Of a DNA stretch of 64,000 nucleotides, positions 8,328-15,681 are shown piece by piece. The stretch lies in assembly GCF_000585355.1 (NCBI RefSeq), contig NZ_KK073873.1, positions 1,452,703 through 1,516,702 on the forward strand, written 5' to 3'. The notes under the pieces were generated by a model. It was not told the DNA's origin. It searched no databases and worked only from the letters and a program-made list of their open reading frames with translations. Numbering within the stretch: the first letter of the stretch is position 1; each line of letters begins with the position of its first letter. Origin of the DNA: Xylanibacter oryzae DSM 17970 (GTDB taxonomy: Bacteria > Bacteroidota > Bacteroidia > Bacteroidales > Bacteroidaceae). Both the position numbers and the translations under genes were made by a program.

Positions 8328-8546
8328 TAAAATCCTTCACGTTTTCACTTAATGCGTTGATATTAAGTAATTTAAGCGTGAAGGAAGCCTTTTTTCCTTC
8401 ACGTTTCCTTCACGTAATACAATATTTTTTGTGCAAATTGATAATAATTAACAAAATACCCGTGAAGGAAGTGTGAAGGAAAAAAGGCTTCCTTCACACT
8501 TATCATTCTGTATATAAGCATATTACAGATAACGTGAAGGATTTTA
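8328..8546. repeat. 219-bp element with nested inverted repeats (possible MITE or structured regulatory DNA)
   Basis: The ends are a perfect 16-bp inverted repeat: TAAAATCCTTCACGTT at 8328-8343 and its complement at 8531-8546. Inside lies a second, 37-bp inverted pair (8378-8414 and 8461-8497) with only two mismatches. Each 37-bp arm is itself built from GTGAAGGAA/TTCCTTCAC units, so the word GTGAAGGA or its complement occurs eight times in 219 bp. No coding frame is present. Terminal inverted repeats and small size fit a MITE, but no convincing target-site duplication is visible. A multi-site binding region for a DNA-binding protein is the alternative. Confidence 0.6.
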
Positions 8547-8576
8547 AGAAAAAACTTCTTGTTAGTAAAATACAAT

Positions 8577-8609
8577 TGGATGAACTATCCATACGACCTG
8601 TGCCGTTAA
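8577..8609. repeat. Truncated copy of the gene-end hairpin found at 11953-11997
   Basis: The 33 bp here match 11965-11997 at 31 of 33 positions (TGGATGAACTATCC then ATACGACCTGTGCCGTTAA). In the second copy a left arm GGCACAGG completes a hairpin with CCTGTGCC; here the left arm is absent and unrelated AT-rich DNA precedes. It lies directly downstream of the gene remnant at 8611-8793 on the minus strand. Confidence 0.6.
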
Positions 8610-8610
8610 A

Positions 8611-8793
8611 TTAATAAGCATAGGTTCCTTTACTTGGATACCAATCGTTTAAAGTAAAGCCGAACCCCTCAAGGGTTATATTGTCCGATGATTGCTCTGC
8701 TTTTAAGGGTGTGCATTCATAAAAAAGCTATTCACAATCAGGGCAACGCAATTTATTGCTATTCGTTATAAGAACGAAATTATATTTAAATAT
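8611..8793 (-). pseudogene. Decayed 3' gene end with CxxC motif
   Basis: Reading the minus strand gives an open stretch of 21 codons ending LRCPDCE, then an in-frame TAG at 8730-8728, then 38 more codons ending NDWYPSKGTYAY and a TAA at 8613-8611. The second part looks protein-like (LEGFGFTLNDWYPSKG). Two stop codons (TGA, TAA) sit just upstream of the first part, so no intact gene exists. It may be the broken end of a small zinc-finger protein of mobile or phage origin. Support is weak because it rests only on composition and reading frame. Confidence 0.25.
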
Positions 8794-9020
8794 TTATCAA
8801 AAAAGGAGATTATCCAAGTTATTGTAATAACTTGCACCCCGAAACAATTAAGTTTGTATTGAAATTTTTATTTAGCAGTATTTTCCCCTATCTGTTTTCG
8901 GGATTTTTCTTCGCCATAATTAATGGAATTCAGCTTCTTTTGTTGGCATTTAAGGTTCGCATGTAACTACAAATACATCATGCGAATCCGATTTTATTGT
9001 GATTATTAAGTAGAAAAAAA

Positions 9021-9040
9021 GATTGCGATAGAGCGCAATC
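9021..9040 (+). promoter_or_regulatory. Leader hairpin upstream of flavoprotein gene
   Basis: GATTGCG (9021-9027) pairs with CGCAATC (9034-9040), 28 bp before the ATG at 9069. No TAnnTTTG promoter match is seen nearby, so whether it regulates expression is unknown. Confidence 0.3.
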
Positions 9041-9068
9041 ATACAACATTATGACATTATAGTATAAA

Positions 9069-10175
9069 ATGAAAAATTTATCTATCGGAGATTTAAAAAT
9101 ACGAATTCCCATCATTCAAGGTGGAATGGGCGTAGGAATCTCTTTATCCGGCTTAGCCTCGGCCGTTGCAAACGAAGGAGGCGTTGGTGTGATTTCATGT
9201 GCCGGTCTAGGACTTTTGTATAATAACTTATCGACTAATTTTAGCGAAGCATGCATTTTAGGACTTAAAGAAGAACTGAAAACCGCTCGTGAAAAGATAA
9301 AAGAAACACAACAAAAAGCGAAAGGCATTATTGGAGTCAATATTATGGTCGCTATGTCAAACTTTGCCGATATGGTGAAAACGTCCATATCTGAAAAAGT
9401 TGATATCATTTTCAGTGGAGCCGGACTTCCGCTCAACTTGCCGGAATTCCTGGAGAAAGGGAGCAAGACGAAACTGGTACCTATCGTTTCATCAGCTCGT
9501 GCTTTGGGCATTATTTGTGAAAGATGGCACAGCCTGTACAATTACCTTCCGGATGCCGTAGTAGTGGAAGGACCAAAGGCCGGAGGACATCTGGGCTACA
9601 AAGAAAATCAAATCTTCGACGAACACTATTCGTTAGAAGAAATCTTGCCTCAGGTAGTAAGCGAAACCGCTATCTACGAAGAGAAGTATCACAAAAAGAT
9701 TCCTGTCATTGCAGCGGGCGGCATCTATACCGGATCAGATATATGCAAGATGATGGATTTGGGTGCTTCGGGAGTGCAATTGGGCACTCGGTTCGTAACG
9801 ACAGACGAATGCGATGCTTCGATGGAATTCAAACAACAATATCTGAATGCAAAAGAAGAAGATATTGAGATAATTAAAAGTCCGGTTGGAATGCCCGGCC
9901 GTGCAATCAGCGGTTTCTTTCTAAGCCAAGTGAAAGAAGGCATCAAACAACCCAAGTATTGTCCTTTCCACTGCATCAAAACCTGCGATATTTCCAAGAG
10001 CCCCTATTGTATTATGCTGGCTCTCTATAACGCCTTTAAAGGAAATTTTCAAAACGGATTTGCTTTTTCCGGTGCCAATGCTTATCGTAGCAACCGAATA
10101 ATGAGTGTAAAGAATACGATTTCCGAATTAATGACTGAATGGAAAGAGAAAGAACTTTCTCTCAAAAAGAAATAA
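9069..10175 (+). CDS. Nitronate monooxygenase / FabK-like enoyl-ACP reductase family flavoprotein
   Basis: 368 aa TIM-barrel FMN enzyme of the NMO/FabK (2-nitropropane dioxygenase) family. Visible motifs: PIIQGGMGVG near residue 15, VVEGPKAGGHLGY with the family histidine, and the FMN phosphate-binding part VIAAGGIYTGSDICKMM and GASGVQLGTRFV. The C-terminus carries a cysteine-rich stretch (KYCPFHCIKTCDISKSPYC) found in a Bacteroidota/Firmicutes subgroup. Family members either oxidise alkyl nitronates or, as FabK, reduce enoyl-ACP with NADH; sequence alone does not decide. It stands alone on the plus strand between two minus-strand units, so it is probably monocistronic. The start gives the family-typical N-terminus. 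Confidence 0.88.
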   Translation: MKNLSIGDLKIRIPIIQGGMGVGISLSGLASAVANEGGVGVISCAGLGLLYNNLSTNFSEACILGLKEELKTAREKIKETQQKAKGIIGVNIMVAMSNFADMVKTSISEKVDIIFSGAGLPLNLPEFLEKGSKTKLVPIVSSARALGIICERWHSLYNYLPDAVVVEGPKAGGHLGYKENQIFDEHYSLEEILPQVVSETAIYEEKYHKKIPVIAAGGIYTGSDICKMMDLGASGVQLGTRFVTTDECDASMEFKQQYLNAKEEDIEIIKSPVGMPGRAISGFFLSQVKEGIKQPKYCPFHCIKTCDISKSPYCIMLALYNAFKGNFQNGFAFSGANAYRSNRIMSVKNTISELMTEWKEKELSLKKK

Positions 10176-10213
10176 TGTGATATCAACCGCAATGTAATAT
10201 CACAAAAACAACA

Positions 10214-10278
10214 GAGTGCAAACTGTCAGACCTATCATTTACGTGCACGATAGATTAAGATCCTGACTGTCTGCACTC
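10214..10278. terminator. Long imperfect hairpin between convergent genes
   Basis: GAGTGCA (10214-10220) pairs with TGCACTC (10272-10278), and CTGTCAG (10223-10229) faces CTGAC (10263-10267). It lies between the end of the flavoprotein gene (10175) and the end of the convergent gene (10288). There is no strong U-tract, so it is a possible rather than a certain terminator. Confidence 0.4.
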
Positions 10279-10287
10279 AAGTTAACT

Positions 10288-10590
10288 TCAGTTCATCAAC
10301 TTAATTTTATAAGTTAATGTAGCACCGGTTGTCTTGTACAATGCACCATCATCACAATTAGGATCGTAAGCAACATGATCAGATGATTCCTTTGTTTTTC
10401 CTAAAATAGCACTTACCTTTATCCAAACCTCTTCTCCCGGTTGAATATTCAGATTCTTCAACTCAATTGTCTCTGACTGAGGATTCGGATAAGTACCAGA
10501 CCATCCACTATTTCCTTCTTTCCATACGACTTTGAATTTTTGAGCAAAGCCTCCACCGTTCTCACAAGTGATTTTATTTACCTTTTTCAT
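10288..10590 (-). CDS. Small beta-rich protein of unknown function
   Basis: 100 aa from the ATG at 10590, beginning MKKVNKITCENGGGFAQKF. A longer frame to 10665 exists, but its extra 25 residues are not protein-like, and the AAATCAAATCATT before the inner ATG resembles normal Bacteroidota leaders. The sequence alternates polar and hydrophobic residues with many Gly, Ser and Thr, suggesting a beta-sandwich, with a C-terminal TLTYKIKLMN strand. There is no signal peptide. Two cysteines (in ITCEN and DPNCDDG) could form a bond if exported. The neighbouring upstream gene encodes a beta-trefoil-like protein, so the two may be a lectin-like pair. Family not recognised. Confidence 0.65.
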   Translation of the reverse strand: MKKVNKITCENGGGFAQKFKVVWKEGNSGWSGTYPNPQSETIELKNLNIQPGEEVWIKVSAILGKTKESSDHVAYDPNCDDGALYKTTGATLTYKIKLMN

Positions 10591-10660
10591 AATGATTTGA
10601 TTTAAATGAAAAACATTAACGATATGTGCACTAAATTTATTAAGAACCAACATGAGAAAC

Positions 10661-10688
10661 GGCATTCGGAATATTATTAACGAATGCC
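10661..10688 (-). terminator. Gene-end hairpin downstream of beta-trefoil gene
   Basis: GGCATTCG (10661-10668) and CGAATGCC (10681-10688) form a perfect 8-bp stem. On the minus strand it follows the gene ending at 10737 and is trailed by GTTTCTC. It is a relative of the hairpins at 8056 and 11953. Confidence 0.5.
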
Positions 10689-10736
10689 GCTAATGATTTT
10701 AGCAAAATGCTAATACAATAAAGAATAAATCAAACT

Positions 10737-11126
10737 CTATCTTTGATCTTCTTTTTGCCATAGTTCACCTTCGCCCTGATAGCCATTCTGAAGACAAATC
10801 AAGTCATTAGAATGACTTAAGAATTTACCACTTTCTTTTCCGAGGCATTCGAAGGCTACATCAGTGTGAATTTTTTCATGGCAAATCCATTCTTCGCCCT
10901 CACCCAGAATACCGTTCTGAAGCCATAGTTTGTCGAATGCATGAGACAGATATTTACCTGCTTCTGCTCCTAGACAGACTAATGCTACACGGCCATTTGG
11001 TCGTTTCTCTAGGTTAAAGACTTCGCCTTCACCTTGGATTCCATTCTGCAACCATACTTTGCCTAAGGCATGACTCAAGTACTTTCCCTTTTCAGCTCCA
11101 AGAGCTTGTAACGCAATTCTTGACAT
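10737..11126 (-). CDS. Three-repeat beta-trefoil (fascin/lectin-like) protein
   Basis: 129 aa made of three near-identical modules of about 43 residues. Each contains a phrase of the type VALxxLGxExGKYLSHAxxxxWLQNGxxGEGExW (residues about 3-40, 46-82 and 89-125). Threefold repetition with a G-K-Y/F-L-S-H core is what a beta-trefoil, such as fascin-like domains and some carbohydrate-binding lectins, looks like. No signal peptide or membrane segment is present, so the protein should be cytoplasmic unless exported by a non-classical route. It is preceded by a good promoter element (11251-11258). Ligand and function unknown; a sugar- or polymer-binding role is a guess from fold. Confidence 0.8.
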   Translation of the reverse strand: MSRIALQALGAEKGKYLSHALGKVWLQNGIQGEGEVFNLEKRPNGRVALVCLGAEAGKYLSHAFDKLWLQNGILGEGEEWICHEKIHTDVAFECLGKESGKFLSHSNDLICLQNGYQGEGELWQKEDQR

Positions 11127-11250
11127 AATGTAAAATTTAGATTGTTAAGGTAATTGATATATTCTAATTCTTATCTATATTTATATAAAAAGCCGCTTAC
11201 TTTTTATGACTAAAAAAATATTTACATAAAGTATAGAAAATACTTATTCG

Positions 11251-11258
11251 CAAATATA
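11251..11258 (-). promoter_or_regulatory. Promoter -7 element for the beta-trefoil gene
   Basis: The minus strand reads TATATTTG followed by CG, an exact TAnnTTTG match, about 125 bp before the ATG at 11126. This leaves a 5' leader of roughly 115 nt. Confidence 0.55.
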
Positions 11259-11379
11259 GTCTTATTTCCCGATATTGTCCTAAAATTAACATAGTTTCTG
11301 TGTTTTAACTAAAATAATATTTATCTGTTATTCAAAATACATATTTTTTTTACATATCAGAAGTATCCAATCTTCCTTT

Positions 11380-11870
11380 CTTAATTCATTTTTCTTTGTG
11401 GATGCTGGGTGTTCATTTTCTTTTGTGAGCGGAATGCGTTCATTTTCTTTTGTGTGTACAAAAGAAAACCGAACCAAAAGAAAAAACGCAAACACGCTGC
11501 GAAGCTACTCCGCTCTGTCATTCAGCTAAAACGAAGAACTCGCTACGCTCAGACATGCTTCGTTTTTTAACGCTTCATTCGGTCGCTCCCGTTTAACGCT
11601 TCTACGCTATCGTTTGCAGGCTTACGCACCGTTATTGCTTACGCACTCTCACTGCTTACGCACTCCCTGCTTGCGCTATTGTCCTCACAAGCGTTTCAGT
11701 GCGCTGCTTCTATTCCTCCTTGAAAGATTTAAGGAGGTGTCACGAAGTGACGGAGAATGTGAATCAATAAGGATATATCATCTTTATTCAATATTGGTTA
11801 GGTACGCGTTCTATTCACATACCCCGCCCTAAAGGGCACCCCTTTAAATCTTTCAAAGGGGAATAAGCGC
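11380..11870. repeat. Repeat-rich spacer (REP-like palindromes and short direct repeats)
   Basis: No gene is supported between 11127 and 12012. This part holds: a doubled GTTCATTTTCTTTTGTG word; a perfect 11-bp hairpin TTTTCTTTTGT/ACAAAAGAAAA (11443-11453 with 11458-11468); three direct copies of GCTTACGCAC within about 11618-11660; and two palindromes facing each other, CCTCCTT/AAGGAGG (11715-11721 with 11731-11737) and CCCCTTT/AAAGGGG (11839-11845 with 11855-11861), both enclosing an AAATCTTTCAA-type core in opposite orientation. It resembles the dispersed intergenic repeats seen in Bacteroidota genomes. Confidence 0.55.
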
Positions 11871-11952
11871 CGGTGAAGTGAGAAAAACTAACCGTATAGA
11901 AAACATCCAAAAAGTCGAAAGAAGGAAAAAATAAATGTGTATAAAAGAAAAT

Positions 11953-11992
11953 GGCACAGGCATATGGATAAACTATCCATACGACCTGTGCC
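11953..11992 (-). terminator. Strong hairpin terminator downstream of the PUL
   Basis: GGCACAGG (11953-11960) pairs with CCTGTGCC (11985-11992), and inside it TATGGATA (11963-11970) pairs with TATCCATA (11974-11981), giving a long two-step stem. On the minus strand it lies 20 bp past the stop of the GH3 gene and is followed by ATTTTCTTTTATA, consistent with intrinsic termination of the PUL operon. Confidence 0.7.
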
Positions 11993-12012
11993 GCTAAGAA
12001 CTGAATTACAAT

Positions 12013-14295
12013 CTAATCTAATGTAAACCTTAAAGTCTTAATATCATCACTACTACTACCTATCATAATATCAAAATCACCCGGTTCGAACTTATAATCA
12101 AGATTCTGATTATAAAACTTTAAATCATCGGGCTTTATCGTAAATGACACTGTCTTTGTCTCTCCCTTCTTAAGGCTGATACGCTGAAAACCTTTCAATT
12201 CCTTGACGGGACGGGATACACTGCCTACAAGATCACGGATGTACATCTGAACTATTTCGTCGGCATCATAACTGCCGGTATTGGTTACATCTACTGATAC
12301 CTTGATTTCTCCATTTTCACTAAGATGATTACTGCTCAGACGGGGTTCTCCATATGAGAATGTGGTATAAGACAGTCCGTAACCGAAAGGATAAAGCGGA
12401 CTGTTGTCGATATCCAGATAGTTGCTGCGGAACTTGGTAAACCATTTGCCGTCTTCAAGTGGACGACCGGTATTGAGATGATTATAATATAGAGGTATCT
12501 GACCTACGCTCTTTGGCATGGTAACGGTAAGTTTTCCACTAGGCGACTTGTCTCCGAAAAGCACATCACAGATGGCATCTCCGGCTTCGCTACCGCCAAA
12601 CCATACGTTAAGTATAGCCGGAAAATTCCGGGTCTCCCATGTCATTACTGTTGCACGACCTGAGAAATTAAGAAGTACGATAGGTTTGCCTGTCTGCTTG
12701 AGTGCGGTAAGAAGATCGTGCTGGGCGTCAGGCATATCAAGATTGCTACGGCTGCTGCACTCTCCGCTCATCTCTGACGACTCACCTACTGCGGCTACTA
12801 TCACATCGGCATCTGCTGCTGCTCTCAACGCTTCATCAAGCATATCCTTAGCCGAACGCTTGTCGCGCATCTCACGGCCGAACATTGTGGCGTTCTTCTC
12901 CATCACTGAATCGTACATCAAATTGGAGCCTTTGGCATATAAGATCTGAGCTTTATCACCTACGGCATCCTTCATAGCCTGATACAGCGATTTGTACTTA
13001 TCCGCACGGGCTGCTACACTCCATGTACCGGGCATATTGGCACTGGTATTTGCAAGCGGACCGACAAGAGCTATTTTACCGGTTCGTCTGAGGGGCAGAA
13101 TATTGCCATGGTTCTTAAGCAAAACGAATGTCTCGGCGGCAATACGGCGTGCTTCTGCACGATGCTCTACGGTATAGATCTCTTTTGATGCTCGCTTGGC
13201 GTCACAGTACTTATAGGGATTGTCGAACAGACCTAACTTGTATTTTGCCTCTAATATACGACGGCACGCCTGATCGATTGACTGCATAGATACTTTACCC
13301 TCATTTAAGGATTTCTCGAGGGTGCCGATAAAGCCATCGGATACCATATCCATATCTGTGCCTGCATTCAAAGCCAGTGCTGATACTTGTTGCAGGTTGC
13401 CCATACCATGAGCTGTCATCTCGGATATGGCTGTAAAATCGGTTACAACAAAACCCTTAAAGCCCCACATATCGCGAAGCACATCGTTAAGAAGCCATTT
13501 GTTGCCTGTGGCCGGTACTCCGTCTACGACATTGAATGATGTCATCACGCTACCTGCGCCGGCATCTACAGCTGCTTTATAACCGGGCATGTAATCATTG
13601 AACATGCGCCAATGACTCATATCCACAGTATTGTATTCGCGACCGGCCTCGGCCCCTCCGTAGAGTGCGAAATGCTTGACGCACGACATAATGGTGTTGT
13701 TGGCTTTAAGATCATTGCCCTGATAGCCTTGAACCATTGCTTTGGCAATTTGGGCATCAAGATATGGATCTTCGCCATTGCCTTCTGACATACGGCCCCA
13801 ACGTGGATCACGACAGATGTCGAGCATCGGACTAAATGTCCAGCAGATACCGTCGGCTGATGCTTCGGTGGCGGCTATGCGCGCACTCTCTTTGATGGCG
13901 TTCATATCCCAGCTACAAGATAACGACAACGGTATTGGGAACACTGTCTCATATCCGTGAATGACATCCATACCGAAGATGAGTGGTATCTTAAGGCGAC
14001 TTTGTTCTACGGCCACCTTCTGTACTTCTCTTATCTTTTTAGTACCTTTGAGGTTGAAGAGTCCGCCTACTTCACCTCTTTTGATTTTGCCGGCTACATC
14101 GCTGCTCTTTGCCTCGCCTGTGACGATATCGCCGGTGACAGGAAGATTAAGCTGACCTATTTTTTCTCTTAAGGTCATCTTACTCATCAGATTGTCTATA
14201 AAGACATTCATCTTTGTGTCGTCATTGACAGAAGCTGCACCGGCGCACAGTGTAAATGCAGCGAAAGCAGATAGTAATATGTTTCTCTTATTCAT
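12013..14295 (-). CDS. Glycoside hydrolase family 3 beta-glucosidase (BglX-like)
   Basis: 760 aa, a standard length for three-domain GH3 enzymes. A signal peptide covers residues 1-22. The (beta/alpha)8 domain contains SEGNGEDPYL, CVKHFALYG and the nucleophile motif GFVVTDFTAI, with Asp286 as predicted nucleophile. The second domain has the acid/base region AVGESSEMSGECSSR. The C-terminus is a fibronectin III-like domain (VSVDVTNTGSYDADEIVQMY). The enzyme should release glucose from the non-reducing end of beta-glucans in the periplasm. It is the last gene of the SusC-SusD-GH43-GH144-GH3 operon, 7 bp after the GH144 gene, and probably finishes oligosaccharides made by that enzyme. Confidence 0.93.
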   Translation of the reverse strand: MNKRNILLSAFAAFTLCAGAASVNDDTKMNVFIDNLMSKMTLREKIGQLNLPVTGDIVTGEAKSSDVAGKIKRGEVGGLFNLKGTKKIREVQKVAVEQSRLKIPLIFGMDVIHGYETVFPIPLSLSCSWDMNAIKESARIAATEASADGICWTFSPMLDICRDPRWGRMSEGNGEDPYLDAQIAKAMVQGYQGNDLKANNTIMSCVKHFALYGGAEAGREYNTVDMSHWRMFNDYMPGYKAAVDAGAGSVMTSFNVVDGVPATGNKWLLNDVLRDMWGFKGFVVTDFTAISEMTAHGMGNLQQVSALALNAGTDMDMVSDGFIGTLEKSLNEGKVSMQSIDQACRRILEAKYKLGLFDNPYKYCDAKRASKEIYTVEHRAEARRIAAETFVLLKNHGNILPLRRTGKIALVGPLANTSANMPGTWSVAARADKYKSLYQAMKDAVGDKAQILYAKGSNLMYDSVMEKNATMFGREMRDKRSAKDMLDEALRAAADADVIVAAVGESSEMSGECSSRSNLDMPDAQHDLLTALKQTGKPIVLLNFSGRATVMTWETRNFPAILNVWFGGSEAGDAICDVLFGDKSPSGKLTVTMPKSVGQIPLYYNHLNTGRPLEDGKWFTKFRSNYLDIDNSPLYPFGYGLSYTTFSYGEPRLSSNHLSENGEIKVSVDVTNTGSYDADEIVQMYIRDLVGSVSRPVKELKGFQRISLKKGETKTVSFTIKPDDLKFYNQNLDYKFEPGDFDIMIGSSSDDIKTLRFTLD

Positions 14296-14302
14296 TTTCG
14301 TA

Positions 14303-15673
14303 TCAATTATTGATTGTAAATCCTAGTTTTTTCAGACCTGACTGAATTTCGGGACAACTCATGAACAAATTCCATAACAGACCGGTGCGATAATTCTCTA
14401 TCATCGGTGCGATGGTGAGCTGGTCGATAGCCAGATAATGGGGTGCTGTCCAATTGGCTGTCTCTGAGAAGGCATCGTAGAATCCGTACTTACCCCATAT
14501 CCAGTTGCCTTTACCCCAGAAATATTTCAATGCGGCCATAGACTGCTGTGGGGTATACGGGAATGACGACAGTGCTGCCGTAGGTGTGATAACGCCTAAA
14601 TCATTACCGGGAGAATGAGCTGAGTATCCATCGATAGAATAACTGGCGGTAAGTCCCCAACAGTTTTTACCATAGCCTTTGTATCCCTTAGGATTGCGGA
14701 CACAATACTCATAATCGCTCATCGCATGATTGCGAGTTACATTCCAATAATCGGCATACTCGTCTGTAAGACCTTTTGGACATAACCCGATGTATGAATA
14801 CTGCGACCAGAAAAGTGGACCGCCAAGTTCTTCGGCTCCGTTATGTTTGAGCTCGAGCGCATAACCGAACGGGGCTGAATTGCTCTTGATGGCTCCGCTG
14901 CGTGCCCATCCTTCATGATAACACGCTGCAGGTATGGAATGAGTAGGAGAAGATGCTCCAAGAATATAGGCGATAAGACATTCGTTATATCCTTGTAATG
15001 GGAAATTCATATCCCATCCATAGTCGGGTGACCAATGCCAGTATATGACATTCTTACCTCCATTACGATACCAGTCGTACTCCATACCTTGCCATAAGGT
15101 GTCGATCTTATCTGCCAGTTGTTTTTCTGCCGTATTGCCTCCTCTGAAATACTGGCGTACGCAAAGCAGGCTCTGCATCATAAACGAACTCTCTACCAAA
15201 TCACCACCATCGTCTTTCTGACCGAATGGTTTTACCTTACCAGTAGGTCCATAAAGCCAGTGTGGCCACATACCGTGAAACCGATCTGCCTTAGACAGAT
15301 AATTGACTATTTTGGTCAAACGGGCAACACCGTCTGCACGATTGATAAAGCCACGATCGATGCCGACCAACAATCCTGCCACTCCAAAACCACTACCACC
15401 AAGGGTAACTACGTCTTGATCGTTTTCAGGATATTGGTTGTCGAGGTGTATTCGCTCATAAGCCAATCCGGATGTCGGGTCTGCTCCATCCCACATATAG
15501 TTGAGATGTACTTTCTCTATATAGTCGAGCATAGCATCATCACTTGAAAATGAAGAAGGCCTGCTTGTTGTTTCAGGGGTAGGCTGAACTGCACTTTCAT
15601 TTGTCTCGCCAGCTTTACATGAAATAAATGCCATAGCAAGAAGTAACAAAACGGATAATTTACTTTTTGTCAT
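14303..15673 (-). CDS. GH144-like beta-1,2-glucanase (glycoamylase-domain lipoprotein)
   Basis: 456 aa. An N-terminal lipoprotein signal ends in FISC (Cys19). The body is the alpha/alpha-barrel 'glycoamylase' fold, with HLNYMWDGADPTSGLAYER, the GGSGFGVAGLLVGIDRGF segment and MWPHWLYGPTGK, all typical of the group that includes GH144. Characterised GH144 enzymes from Chitinophaga and Parabacteroides hydrolyse beta-1,2-glucan in endo or exo mode. The direct neighbour GH3 fits a glucan-degrading pathway. As a lipoprotein it may act at the outer membrane or in the periplasm. The exact linkage specificity is inferred from family, not seen in the sequence. Confidence 0.85.
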   Translation of the reverse strand: MTKSKLSVLLLLAMAFISCKAGETNESAVQPTPETTSRPSSFSSDDAMLDYIEKVHLNYMWDGADPTSGLAYERIHLDNQYPENDQDVVTLGGSGFGVAGLLVGIDRGFINRADGVARLTKIVNYLSKADRFHGMWPHWLYGPTGKVKPFGQKDDGGDLVESSFMMQSLLCVRQYFRGGNTAEKQLADKIDTLWQGMEYDWYRNGGKNVIYWHWSPDYGWDMNFPLQGYNECLIAYILGASSPTHSIPAACYHEGWARSGAIKSNSAPFGYALELKHNGAEELGGPLFWSQYSYIGLCPKGLTDEYADYWNVTRNHAMSDYEYCVRNPKGYKGYGKNCWGLTASYSIDGYSAHSPGNDLGVITPTAALSSFPYTPQQSMAALKYFWGKGNWIWGKYGFYDAFSETANWTAPHYLAIDQLTIAPMIENYRTGLLWNLFMSCPEIQSGLKKLGFTINN

Positions 15674-15681
15674 ATACTAAA

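Larger units (their letters stand above)
7595..9068. other. Gene-poor spacer (1.47 kb) between capsule operon and flavoprotein gene
   Basis: No open frame of convincing length is present on either strand. The spacer contains a candidate structured RNA with its own promoter (7793-7966), a perfect-stem hairpin (8056-8088), a cluster of catagctttag-like direct repeats (8225-8325), a nested inverted-repeat element (8328-8546), a partial copy of a gene-end hairpin (8577-8609), a decayed 3' gene end (8611-8793), an imperfect hairpin around 8951-8984 and a short leader hairpin just before the next gene (9021-9040). The mixture of truncated repeats and a gene remnant suggests past insertion and deletion at the edge of the polysaccharide locus. 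Confidence 0.7.

Noticed and set aside
8328-8546. Possible CRISPR array from repeated GTGAAGGAA words
   Set aside because: The words occur in inverted, not direct, arrangement, spacers are irregular and very short, and no cas genes are present.
9116-9541. 141-codon minus-strand frame inside the flavoprotein gene
   Set aside because: Antisense of a well-supported FMN enzyme; no independent protein-like features or promoter.
10591-10665. 25-codon extension of the 100-aa beta-rich protein
   Set aside because: The extension overlaps a terminator-like hairpin and leader-like DNA; the ATG at 10590 has a better context.
11614-11832. 72-codon plus-strand frame in the repeat-rich spacer
   Set aside because: It is made of short repeats and palindromes and has no promoter or family-like sequence.
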